Assembly (NCBI GenBank): GCA_012931725.1
Contig: CM022952.1
Location: forward strand, 58,645,089-58,709,088
DNA from: Litsea cubeba
Lineage: Eukaryota > Streptophyta > Magnoliopsida > Laurales > Lauraceae
Direction: 5' to 3'
Length of the DNA: 64,000 bases
The position numbers and the translations under genes are program-made. Below, piece by piece: positions 53,642-63,250 of the stretch. Within the stretch, counting starts at the first letter, position 1. Every line of letters starts with the position of its first letter. The notes under the pieces were generated by a model. It did no database searches. It was not told where the DNA came from and saw only the letters and a program-made list of their open reading frames with translations.

Positions 53642-54528
53642 TGTAGGTGCAGAAAATAATGACCCACAATAACTGGGGAGCCTTAGAGGACTTATCCAAT
53701 GATGGTGATGACTGGGTACCGTCCGAAAGCCTGAAAGGGAAGAACACACAGTCAGAGGACCCTGGCCTGGGCGGCGCAAGGCTCTCCGATGCCAAAGTCA
53801 GTGAAAGAACTCGAACAATGGAAGGAGAGGAAGAAGAGAGACAGAGTAACATCTCTGTGTATGAAAATGTGCATACCTTGCATGTGAAATGTAGTCCTTT
53901 TTATAGACGATTTGGAAGATATCTTGGACGATATCTTGGCATAGGTCTCATGATTCGACTGGGAAGTCATGATCAGCCCACGTTGCAATTAATGCGGTCC
54001 AATCCAGCCCACTCTGCATTAAATGCGCGTCGGATCAACCCACGTCGCATTTAATGCGCGTCTTGTTGGGCCAGATCGTGTTGGACGCCTTTGGCGGTAG
54101 GGGCACCATCGGATCCGCCCTCGGGCCCTGCCCTGATGTGGCCTCAGCCGCTGGATGCCGCCCTGTCAGGGATCTGGCGAAGATTGTAAGTGGCTGGATG
54201 TCGCGTCTATCCCACTAGCTCGTGCCCCTATCCCTCCACGTGCCTGATGACGTGGGGGATGAGGGGCGCAAGTGGAGGCTCTTTCTTGCTTCGGCTTCCA
54301 TCCCGGCTTCTTCAGCCGGGGTGGAGCTTTCTGCCGAAATGGCACCCGGGTGGCTCAGTTCGGCGCTAGTGGCCCGGAGCTGCCTGACTTCGGCCGAACC
54401 CCCTGTCCTGGTAGCCGGGGTGAGCTTGGTGCCACGTGGATGGCACGCGGATGGCACGTGAGAGTGCTTAGCCTCATCTGATGGCTGTGATTAGCGTAAT
54501 CCTGTGGTTCTGGAAATCTCCCCACACA
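53642..54528 (-). repeat. 5' LTR of the Tat element
   Basis: It has the same length as the 3' LTR, with 8 substitutions and no indel seen. The frames inside the two LTRs (for example 53647-54054 on the plus strand) are LTR sequence, not genes. Confidence 0.95.
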
Positions 54529-54721
54529 ATCCATACATTTATATTCTTTGTTCTTATTTTTGGGTTTTTGTGTGATTAAGTTATCACTATAGATTTTGGA
54601 AGCGAGGCTCTAGAATCTTTGGTTAGGATGGTTAAAGAAAATTAGCTTCTGATTCTTCGAAAGGTAATGTAATTGAATGATTTCGTGGGTATGAAATCAA
54701 TGTTTGGGGCCTATATTTTTT
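54529..54721. other. Host DNA between the Tat element and the copia body
   Basis: It continues the sequence interrupted at 41143, starting with the right ATCCA duplication. It is short and AT-rich, with no feature seen. Confidence 0.6.
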
Positions 54722-55045
54722 TGTGCGAGTGTATGCGGAAACGTAAATTAATACGATCAAGCAATCAAATAAACCACACAAGACAAACAATCACACACAA
54801 GAGAATTACGTGGTTCGGCAATCTTGCCTACATCCACGGGAAAGAAAACTCGACTCTCCTTAAGGTTCACTCTCTCTCTATCTGTCTGTGTGTGTATCTC
54901 ATGGGTTACACATTACATCATATATATAATGTTCTCTTTCTTATTCCCCAAGAAACCCTATCTTAGTCAATAAGAAAGTCCCGGTACAATTACCAAAATA
55001 CCCATGACCATGAACCTACTTGGTCTGGACCTACTAAGCCCAACA
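54722..55045 (-). repeat. 3' LTR of the copia element
   Basis: In element orientation the 324-bp LTR starts TGTTGGGCTTAGTAGGTCCA and ends CCGCATACACTCGCACA. It aligns over its whole length with the reverse complement of 58211-58541, differing by scattered substitutions and small indels. Confidence 0.9.
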
Positions 55046-55089
55046 ATCTCCCCCTCCAGACCATTGGGAAGACGCCTCTGAACCCCTTA

Positions 55090-58000
55090 CTAGGAGTCCA
55101 GTCCTGCCAACTCTGAATACAGCTCCGGCTTTCCCTTAGACACGACCTTAGTCATCATGTCGGAGGGATTCTTGTTAGTGTGAATCTTTTCCAGCTTCAT
55201 GAGATTCTTCTCGATGACCTCACGAATCCAATGATATCTCACATCAACGTGCTTTGTGCGGGCATGGTATGTGGCATTTTTGCTAAGATCCATAGCACTT
55301 TGGCTATCACAGTAGACTACATACTCTCCTTGCTTCAAATCCAGTTCTCGAAAGAAATTCCTCAACCAAATCATCTCCTTCCCTGCTTCATTAGCAGCTA
55401 TGTATTCTGCTTCGGTTGTAGATAATGCTGTACACTTCTGCAACTTAGACTGCCAGGAAATAGCTCCCCCTGCAAAAGTAAATAAGTACCCAGAAGTAGA
55501 CAACCGACGATCAAGATCGCCTGCAAAATCAGCATCTGTAAAGCCTTCAAGTACTAGTTTTAAGCCTCCGAAACACAAGCAAAAATCTGATGTACCTCTC
55601 AAATATATGAAGATCCACTTCACTGCTTCCCAATGCTCTTTCCCAGGGTTAGAAAGAAATCTACTTACTACACCCACTGCATGAGCAATGTCTGGCCGTG
55701 TACACACCATGGCATACATAAGACACCCAACTGCTGAGGAGTATGGAACAGACATCATCCGTTCCTTTTCTTCATCTGTAGTAGGATATAATTTCTTACT
55801 GAGCTTGAAGTGACTGGCTAAAGGCATGCTAACTGGCTTAGCATCTACCATGTTGAATCTCGCTAGCACCCGTTCAACATATTTCTCTTGTAACAACCAC
55901 AGCTTCTTGGCATTCCTGTCACAACATATTTGCATTCCCAAAATCTGTTGTGCGGGACCCAAGTCTTTCATGTCAAAAATCTTTGACATGTCCCTCTTCA
56001 ATCTGCCAATCATCTTACTATCTTGTCCAACTATCAACATATCATCTACATATAAAAGAAGGATGATAAATTTGTCATTACCAAATTTACGAACATAAAT
56101 ACAGTGATCTGCATCTGTCCTCCGGTACCCATGACTCAACATGAATGAATCAAACTTCTTGTACCATTGCCTCGGCGCTTGTTTAAGCCCGTAGAGACTC
56201 TTTTTCAACTTGCAAACCAGCTGTTCTTTTCCTTCTACCTCAAACCCCTCCGGCTGAGTCATGTAGATCTCTTATTTCAGATCACCATGAAGAAATGCAG
56301 TCTTCACATCCATCTGTTCAAGTTCAAGGTCCATGCTGGCAACTAGACCCAAGACAACTCTGATAGAAGTCATCTTCACAACTAGAGAGAAGATTTCATC
56401 GAAGTCAAGACCCTTCGTCTGCGCAAAGCCTTTAACCACTAGCCGTGCTTTGTGCTTTATCAGTTTTCCACTATCACCTCTCTTCAGCTTGAACACCCAT
56501 TTGTTCTTCAGAACCTTCTTGCCTTTTGGGAGTTCCACCAGCTCATAAGTATTGTTCTTTTTCAAAGAACTCATCTCATCCTGCATAGCCTCCATCCACT
56601 CATCTTTATCTGCATGAGTTTTTGCTTTTGGGTAGCTCTCTGGCTCCCCCTCATCAGTAAGAAAAATATAATCTGTTGCAGGATATCTTATTGATGGTTG
56701 ACGCTCTCGAGTAGACCTCCTAACCTGAGGTTCTGTGGTTTCTGACTGAGGAGACTGCTCCCACTGCTCAACGCCCTGTTCATCTGGCAACCCCTGCGCC
56801 TCATCACGATCTAAATCGTTTTGTCCACCTTTTCCACCTGTAGTCTGCACTAGAGAAGGAGTCAGTGTGAGATCAACCACTCCATCAACGACTTCTTTAG
56901 ACTTTTCAGTCTTTTCAATATCTCCAAAGAATTGGTGTTCATGAAACACAACATCCCTACTTCTGATAATTTTTCTCTTCTCTGGATTTCATAACCTGTA
57001 GCCAAACTCGGCTCCACCATAGCCAAGAAAAATGCAACACACTGCCTTATCATCCAGCTTTGAACGATGCTCCTTTGGTACATGTGCAAAAGCCTTGCAC
57101 TCAAATACATTCAAATGAGAATAAGAAACATCTTTACCTGTTCATACTCTCTCCGGAAGGTCAAAATCCAAAGGAACTGAGGGAGACCTGTTAATCAGGT
57201 AAACGACAGTCAGAATAGCTTCACCCCAAAATGGTTTGGGTAACTGTGCCACTCTAATCATGCATCTCATCCTTTCAAGAATGGTGCGGTTCATTCTCTC
57301 TGCTACACCATTGTGCTGTGGAGTACCAGGAACTGTTCTTTCATGTCGAATATCATGCTTTGAGCAATAGCCTTTAAAATGATTGGATGTGTACTCACCA
57401 CCATTATCTGTGCGGAGACATTTCAAGAGCTTTCCTGTTTCTCTTTCAACCATGACATAAAACTGCTGAAATACCTGAAACACATAATCCTTCAATTTCA
57501 ACGCATAAACCCAGACTTTCCTGGATGCATCATCAATAAATGTGACAAAAAACTTATTGCCACCCAATGACTCCACCTCAATGGGACCACAAACATCAGA
57601 ATATACCAAATCCAACACATTAGATTTTATCGTTGATGTTTTAGAGAAAGAAACCCTATGTTGTTTACCAAACAAGCAATAATCACAAGGTTCAAGGGAT
57701 GTACCTTTGGAGTAATTAATCAGATTTTTCTTTGCCAATAACTACAGTCCTTTCTCACTCATATGTCCAAGTCTCTTGTGCCACTGATTTGGAGAGGTTC
57801 TGTTTTCAACAGCATTCAACACACTTTTGCATAACTTCACATGTGTCTTGTACAGCGTATTACACGCCTTCCCTCTTGCAAAAATAAGAGACCTTTTAGT
57901 GAGTTTCCACCTACCATTTCCGAAGTAACTTTCATAACCTGCACGGTCCAATGAAGTCCCGGAAATCAGATTCAACCGCAGATCAGGAATATGTCGCACA

Positions 58001-58203
58001 TCTTTCAGCGTCATTGTGCAACCAATATCGGTTTGAATGCAGACATCACCGATCCCAACAATATTCGAATGACTTGTGTTGCCCATCTTCACAGTGCCAA
58101 AGTCCCCTGCTTTGTACGTCGTGAACATCTCCTTAGAAGGAGTAGCATGGTAGGATGCTGCTGTGTCAACAACCCACTCAACCTGATTATCTACAACACT
58201 CAA
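55090..58203 (-). pseudogene. Copia pol: protease, integrase, RT, RNase H, with four nonsense codons
   Basis: One frame runs the full 3.1 kb without a frameshift. It includes the protease core WVVDTAASYHATP, GAG-pre-integrase (NQWHKRLGHMSEKGL), integrase (DLVYSDVCGPIEVESLGGNK, RTDNGGEYTSN, GTPQHNGVAERMNRTI), RT (DEWMEAMQDEMSSLKKNNTY, MDVKTAFLHGDL, KKSLYGLKQAPRQWYKKF, catalytic LLLYVDDMLIVG) and RNase H (TDADFAGDLDRRLSTSGYLF, KCTALSTTEAEYIA, HVDVRYHWIREVI), ending at 55090. Stops lie at 57742-57744 (TAG), 57142-57144 (TGA), 56989-56991 (TGA) and 56272-56274 (TAA). Judged by family consensus, the first three come from CAG, TGG and TGG. The gag part is absent, and the first visible residues are just before the protease. 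Confidence 0.92.
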
Positions 58204-58210
58204 ACACTAT

Positions 58211-58541
58211 TGTTGGGCTTAGTAGGTCCAGACCAAGTAGGTTCATGGTCATGGGTATTTTGGTAATTGTACCGGAACTTTCTTATTGACTAAGATAGGG
58301 TTGCTTGGGGAATAAGAAATAGAACATTATATATATATATGAAGTAATGTGTAACCCATGAGATATACACACAGATAGATAGAGAGAGAGTGAACCTAAA
58401 GGAGAGTCGAGTTTTCTTTCCGATGGATGTAGGCAAGATTGCCGAACCACGTAATTCTCTTGTGTGTGATTGTTTGTCTTGTGTGGTTTATTTGATTGCT
58501 TGATCGTATTAATTCACGTTTCCGCATACACGCACACAACA
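58211..58541 (+). repeat. Inverted copia LTR (plus orientation)
   Basis: The 331-bp LTR starts TGTTGGGCTTAGTAGG and ends CGCACACAACA. It is the reverse complement of the LTR at 54722-55045, so the two LTRs flanking the copia body face each other. It is directly followed by AG and the TGGTATCAGAGCC primer-binding site (58544-58556), so it is a genuine 5' LTR edge. Confidence 0.9.
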
Positions 58542-58930
58542 AGTGGTATCAGAGCCCAGGCCCAGACTTAGCCCAGAGAATCCTCAGATTGCCAAACAAA
58601 AGGTGGTGGACCCCAGTGATGCGCAGGGAAAGCGCAGTACTCATGATTAGTGGATCTGTGGTGAGGCTCTTGAGTTGGCTCCCCTCGATGGAGCAGACGG
58701 ATGGATGATCGTTTGAGGGGAGGCCCGGTAAAAATATCCAAAGAGATATGGTCCTTTGTTTGAGGGGAGGATTGTTGGGGATATGCAACCAAAGTCCCAC
58801 ATCGGCTAAAAATTGGGAAAGATCATGGGCATATAAGTTGGACTAAGTACTCCATTGGTATGAGGCCTTTTGGGTAGAACCCAAGAACAAATTCATGAGG
58901 GCTTAGGCCCAAAGTGGACAATATCATATC
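58542..58930 (+). mobile_element. TRIM-like unit: PBS, short interior, PPT and a different LTR
   Basis: After the initiator-tRNA-Met-type PBS (58544-58556) come only about 200 bases, then a polypurine tract (GAGGGGAGGAT, about 58761-58771) and a new LTR-like sequence TGTTGGGGATATGCAACCAA with AGTCCCACATCGGCTAAAAA and GGCCCAAAGTGGACAATATC words. This is the layout of a TRIM (terminal-repeat retrotransposon in miniature), and such AGTCCCACATCGG words are common in plant TRIM-like LTRs. Its 5' LTR is not of this type but is the copia LTR at 58211-58541. A second GTTTGAGGGGAGG copy lies at 58710. The right edge near 58930 is approximate. Confidence 0.6.
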
Positions 58931-59656
58931 AATGTGGAGTTTGTGATGGTCCACTGTACTAATATATTTGATATAGAGCAAGAAATAGAAGTGAATATGA
59001 TTATCACTGACTAATATGTGCCTAGAATGATTGGTTATGAACTTCTCTACGTTCCTTTTGTTTTTGCTCTTTTTTTTTCTGTCATCTTATGTAGTGATTC
59101 CTTATCATTGTTTCTCAAATAAGAATCATCATCTTTTAAAGTATACTCATTGTGATCATGTCATCTGAAAATGTATAGGTAAACAGTAGAAGTCTCCATC
59201 TATTTGTGCTACCTCTTTAAATTCCCTCTTCCCTCTTCTCTTCTCTCTTTTCTCTATTGAAATAAATTGGGTGTCTTTTAAATTAAGAAAAATTCCCAAA
59301 ACCTCAACATTTCTTTAGCATCATGACATGTAAACAATATGAAATTTAATGTAAACAAGATCTAAAAGGAAAACTCATGCAGTGATTTTGAATGCTAAAT
59401 GTGACAATCACATGGGCAGACAAGATGCTAAAATGCATCTGAAAGAGCATCTATCTAATTTGATGTCATCGGACATAATTTAACACTACGAACTGCTAGA
59501 CCCTCTTATTTTCCAAATGAACTTTTGTCTGAAACGAGGCTGTGCTTTTAGTTGAACTGCCAAAATCGCCTTTAAGGAAATCAAAATGGAAGTCAAATGG
59601 TTCAATACTGGACTTAAAAAAAAAATGATTTAATTCAATTGTGATAGTTGTTTAAA
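58931..59656. other. AT-rich DNA, no gene
   Basis: No reading frame, RNA gene or TE end was recognised. The last bases (59648-59656, TTGTTTAAA) are the left target duplication of the next element. Confidence 0.55.
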
Positions 59657-60733
59657 GAGAATTTTACTAGGAAAAACATTTTATGTGGACAGTGGACCAA
59701 AAAGAACACTTAAGTAAATCATGCACCAAAGAGGCCTTCCCGCCCAACAACCTTTATTTTTTTTCTTTTTTCTAGGGTCAGCACCGACCCTCATTTTATG
59801 TGCCGAGGGTCGACGTCAATCCTTATGTTTCTCTTGTTTATTGTGAATCCCTTCTTCCCCATTGTGCTCAGCTCCCCTGAGCCCTTCATTTTCTGTGTTG
59901 AGGGATAACTGCCCCACTTTTGGCCTTGTGGGGAGGCCCGGTCCCATCTGTCTGACGCTTAGAATCCAACGGGCTGCATCGAGTAGTGTTGTCTGATCTA
60001 GGTAAATCTACAGACCCTTGTTGCTTTGAAGACACATGCTTTCCACTTAATGAAGGATCCTTTGATGTGGCTAGTTTACTTATCTGAAGCTTTTGATGTG
60101 TATAGCTATAACATGTATTGGGAGCATAGAGAGTTTCAGCAAGGGGTGAAAGTCTTCTATATCTTTGAACAAATGACAGTTCGGGTTCAACCCTAAGCAT
60201 TAAAAGAGTGTCTTTGAGAAGGTCACGAGGTCATCCTCATGCATCATAAGCTTGTCTTTCATATGAGTGAGACCTTTCCTGAACTTCTTGTACCTAAGAC
60301 TCTGCGGGATGAACTGGAGAAAAGTGTTAATTATCGATTCAAATGCAAGTTGAAGTAAATCAGTTACAACCCTTTTTGGCCATCGGACAATTGGGTCTTC
60401 TAGAGCCTCCACAAGAAGAGTGGGCTTCTCTACTATAGGTGGCTCTTGAAATGATAATTCCAGCTTTTGGACACACTTTACTGCTCATTAAAGTGGGTGG
60501 AAGGTGACTTGGGGGAATTGAGCATGATGGGAAGTAAGGTATTCGCAATAAATAAGAGAAAGAACAGGGTTGACGTTGACCCTTAACACAAAAAATGAGG
60601 GTCGACGTCGACCCTTGAAAAAAATGTAAAAAAAAGGGGTTCTTGGGCGGGAAGGCCTCTTTGGTGCATGGTTTGCTAACGTGTCCTTTTTAGTTCACTG
60701 TCCACATAAAGTGTTTTTTCTGGTAAGATCCCC
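59657..60733. mobile_element. Mutator-like element with long TIRs and non-TE-looking cargo (Pack-MULE candidate)
   Basis: The inverted repeats are about 160 bases long (left 59657-59830, right 60560-60733), for example CATTTTATGTGGACAGTGGA / CACTTTATGTGGACAGTGAA, AAAGAGGCCTTCCCGCCCAA and GAGGGTCGACGTC. A 9-bp target duplication with one mismatch (TTGTTTAAA at 59648-59656, TTGGTTAAA at 60734-60742) fits Mutator-like elements. The 730-base interior has no transposase. On the minus strand it reads like fragments of a protein-coding gene, described in the next entry. Confidence 0.75.
59886..60548 (-). pseudogene. Unidentified captured coding fragments inside the Mutator-like element
   Basis: Three overlapping minus-strand frames cover the interior. 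The clearest (60412-60200) reads EALEDPIVRWPKRVVTDLLQ ... FLQFIPQSLRYKKFRKGLTH and is preceded in frame by EKPTLLV-type sequence. The frame at 60200-59886 is Ser/Thr/Lys-rich (LQISKLATSKDPSLSGKHVS). I do not recognise the family, and frames shift between the pieces. The composition is protein-like and unlike any transposase. It may be a host gene fragment captured by the element, or decayed element sequence. Confidence 0.35.
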
Positions 60734-62990
60734 TTGGTTAAATGATGGAATCTTTGTTCCATTTTTTCATGAGTATTTTAAGTTGTCAAATGGTTGAGAA
60801 GATATATATATATATATAATTTGGCTATTGCTTGTTATACTTTGGTTTTTATCTATTAAGCATATATATATGTATATATAAAGAGCAGGGCTCTCATAAG
60901 TTGAAGTTTACCTTATCTTAAGTTGTAATAGTGCTGGTCCCACAAATCAAAGTTGATTATATCTGTTTTTTATATGATGGAACTGGAAAATCTAGTTCTG
61001 ATTGGATCTATCTTGATTTTGGAGATGTTCATTATGCAAAAAAACAACGATAATCGACTTTGATTTGTGAGACCAACATTATTTTAGCTTAGGATAAAGT
61101 AAGCTTCAGCTTAGGAGAGCTGATCCCATATATATATATATATCTAATTTGCTTATTGTCTTCAGGAGAATGTAACATTCCTATTGCCCTATACAACCAA
61201 ATGTAGGGCAATCTATCCCTTAATCTATATTTTTTTCATTGAGGTAGATCAATATGACTAAGACAAATGCCCTGTTGTCCCAAGTTTGAGGCGTAACCAG
61301 TGTGGGGATCTAAGTAATTTTAACTCTAATGAATTACTCCCGCACTATGCCCACATGATATCATGTGTGAGGATATGGTGCATTTTTCACGACATATTTA
61401 AATTTTTTCTTGCGGAAGTGTCAATGAACAATAGTAAGCATAACTATGTCTCACAATGTAAATAGGGATATATGTACAATACAAGGGTTTTTAAGTTTGC
61501 ATCATAAAAGAAAAGTTTTTTTATACTCAATCCTAAAATAAAAGTCCACCACAACTATCCACCATAAAACTCTTCAAAATAATGATCTCGTAGATTAATA
61601 CATCCACCATCAAGACACTATCCCTCGTGATGAGCTCGTGTGGTCAGATGACTAAACAACATCAACAAGAGTCTAGTCACTATGTCCTGAGGAGTTTCCT
61701 CGATTGCTTAGTCTCCTTAGTAGAGGTTTAGGTACCATAACCTATAACGCCAAAGGTTATATTAGAAATTAAGCAAGTAAACAATTATAATAAACATAAA
61801 TATGATGTATCAAATGTAAGATAAGAAATCATAAAATGATAGATAAATAACCAAATGTGCATGATAGTATGAAACATAAGAGAATAAGCTAAGGAAACAT
61901 CCAACAGGAATCCATCTCAAAATCCACTTTGAAGAATAACTATCTAAAAATCACTTTTTAGGAAAGAACTCATCTTAGAATCTAATTTTAAAAGGAGCCC
62001 ATTTTTTAATCAACTTTGAAGGAAGAAAAATGGAGAAAGGGGAAAAATATGCGGAATAAATGGAGTTACATGTGATGTTTGGTAAAAATCCCTATTTTTC
62101 ACATAATGGGCCCTCACAACTCGTTTTGTAACAAATTGGTTCCTTCTTGGAAGTCTCCTCCCAAATTTGTTCCTAAAAATATCTGAAAGTCATTTAAAAA
62201 AACCTAGGGAACTAATGATATTAGGAATCCTTTTTTTTTTTTAATATGGTAAATACATACACACCTCTTTTACAAATCCCCCATTATCAACATTACGATG
62301 AAAAATTTATCCTAGTTGTTTATTTTGAGAAGAGGGGGTGGGGTGGGGGTTGATATTGCCAATTCATTGAACCCATTTCATTTGATATTACATCCAAACT
62401 TCAGAATTATTTTAAAGATTTTCAATATGTATTTTGTTCCTTTTACCCTTTTTGGGTAATTTACTTCTATAATGAAGTGAAGAAAATGGTCAAATCAAAA
62501 GAGAATAAAAGAAAAAAGGGTTAAATAAAATAGAGTCATGTCATAGTCTTTTGTCATTTAGTGCCACAAGAAGGAAGTTTTTTTACTTTCTGTTAATATG
62601 AATAGAAAATTTTGTCATTTAGTGGCTTGGGAGAATGATTTTTTGATTTTTTTTATAAAAAAAAATAAGAGGTGATTTTTAAAATTTAGTGCCTTTTGAT
62701 CTGGCCATTATTCTTTTTTGTTTTTCTCTCATTTTTTTGACCCACTTATAGGGAGTTGGGACTCTGCCCTCGAGTAAGGGTAGTAGTAGACTTTGAGTGA
62801 GGTGAATAGTGAATGGAGCCCTTGGGTGATAAAGGTAGACCTCGAGTGAGGTGAGAGCGCCCTCGGGTGTGAGAAGGTGATAAGCCGAGGGTTCAACCAG
62901 CGTAACTAGGTGAGAACTAACACCTTTATTTAACTCTATAGTAAAAGTGAAATTACCAAATAAGCCCAAAAAATTTATAACTGTACTTTT
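60734..62990. other. AT-rich DNA with one MITE, no gene
   Basis: Apart from the MITE at 60883-61127, this contains (TA)n stretches flanking that MITE, unremarkable AT-rich sequence, and a C/G-richer patch at 62755-62895 in which CCTCGAGT(G/A)AGG-like words recur four times. No coding frame is convincing. The minus-strand frame at 62679-63143 is low-complexity and overlaps a probable MITE. Confidence 0.5.
60883..61127. mobile_element. MITE related to the one at 35329-35707
   Basis: The left end GAGCAGGGCTCTCATAAGTT and the right end (reversed) GGGATCAGCTCTCCTAAGCT are inverted repeats, recalling GAGCAAGGCTCCCCTAAGCT of the MITE at 35329. Both copies also hold a central C(C/A)CACAA or CCCACAAGC word. 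It sits in a (TA)n tract, so a TSD cannot be resolved. Confidence 0.6.
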
Positions 62991-63011
62991 TTTAACAGAA
63001 GATAAACCTTT

Positions 63012-63250
63012 AGGGCTTGTTTGTATAGCCCATTTCCATGGAAAAGGGGGCAATTTTCTGCAGAAAACCAACTTTTTATATGTTTGGTGCAGTTTTTTTC
63101 CATGGAAACACTTTATTGCCAACTCAGCTTTTTCCTTCCTCACTGTGGAAATAGACTTCCTATGGGGGGGAATGGGAAGTCTGTTTCCTCAGAAAACTTA
63201 CCCCCACTTTATAAACTCCTTTTCCTACCCATTTCCCATCCAAAAACCCT
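63012..63250. mobile_element. Probable MITE
   Basis: It starts GGGCTTGTTTGTATAGCCCA and ends with CCCATTTCCCATCCAAAAAC, which is roughly its inverted complement. CCATTTCCATGGAAA and its mirror lie inside. The sequence is short and non-coding. The TSD is unclear. Confidence 0.35.

Larger units (their letters stand above)
41144..54528 (-). mobile_element. Full-length Tat-clade Ty3/gypsy retrotransposon (13.4 kb)
   Basis: The 887-bp LTRs (41144-42030 and 53642-54528) have TG..CA ends and the target duplication ATCCA (41139-41143 and 54529-54533). On the minus strand the order is 5' LTR, primer-binding leader, gag, protease, RT, RNase H, a second archaeal-type RNase H, integrase, tandem repeats, then an antisense gene, polypurine tract and 3' LTR. 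The dual RNase H and antisense gene identify the Tat clade. The LTRs differ at only 8 positions by my count (about 0.9%), so the insertion is recent. Coding is nevertheless damaged: a frameshift in gag, a solo LTR inserted in gag, and a one-base deletion at the protease-RT junction. Confidence 0.96.
54722..58210 (-). mobile_element. Ty1/copia retrotransposon body with 3' LTR, 5' part lost
   Basis: On the minus strand the order is protease, GAG-pre-integrase, integrase, RT, RNase H, polypurine tract (GGAGGGGGAGAT, about 55046-55057) and the 3' LTR (54722-55045). Upstream of the protease (58203) the sequence stops abruptly at an LTR of the same family in the opposite orientation, so gag, the primer-binding site and the 5' LTR of this copy are gone. 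No TSD could be determined. Confidence 0.88.
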
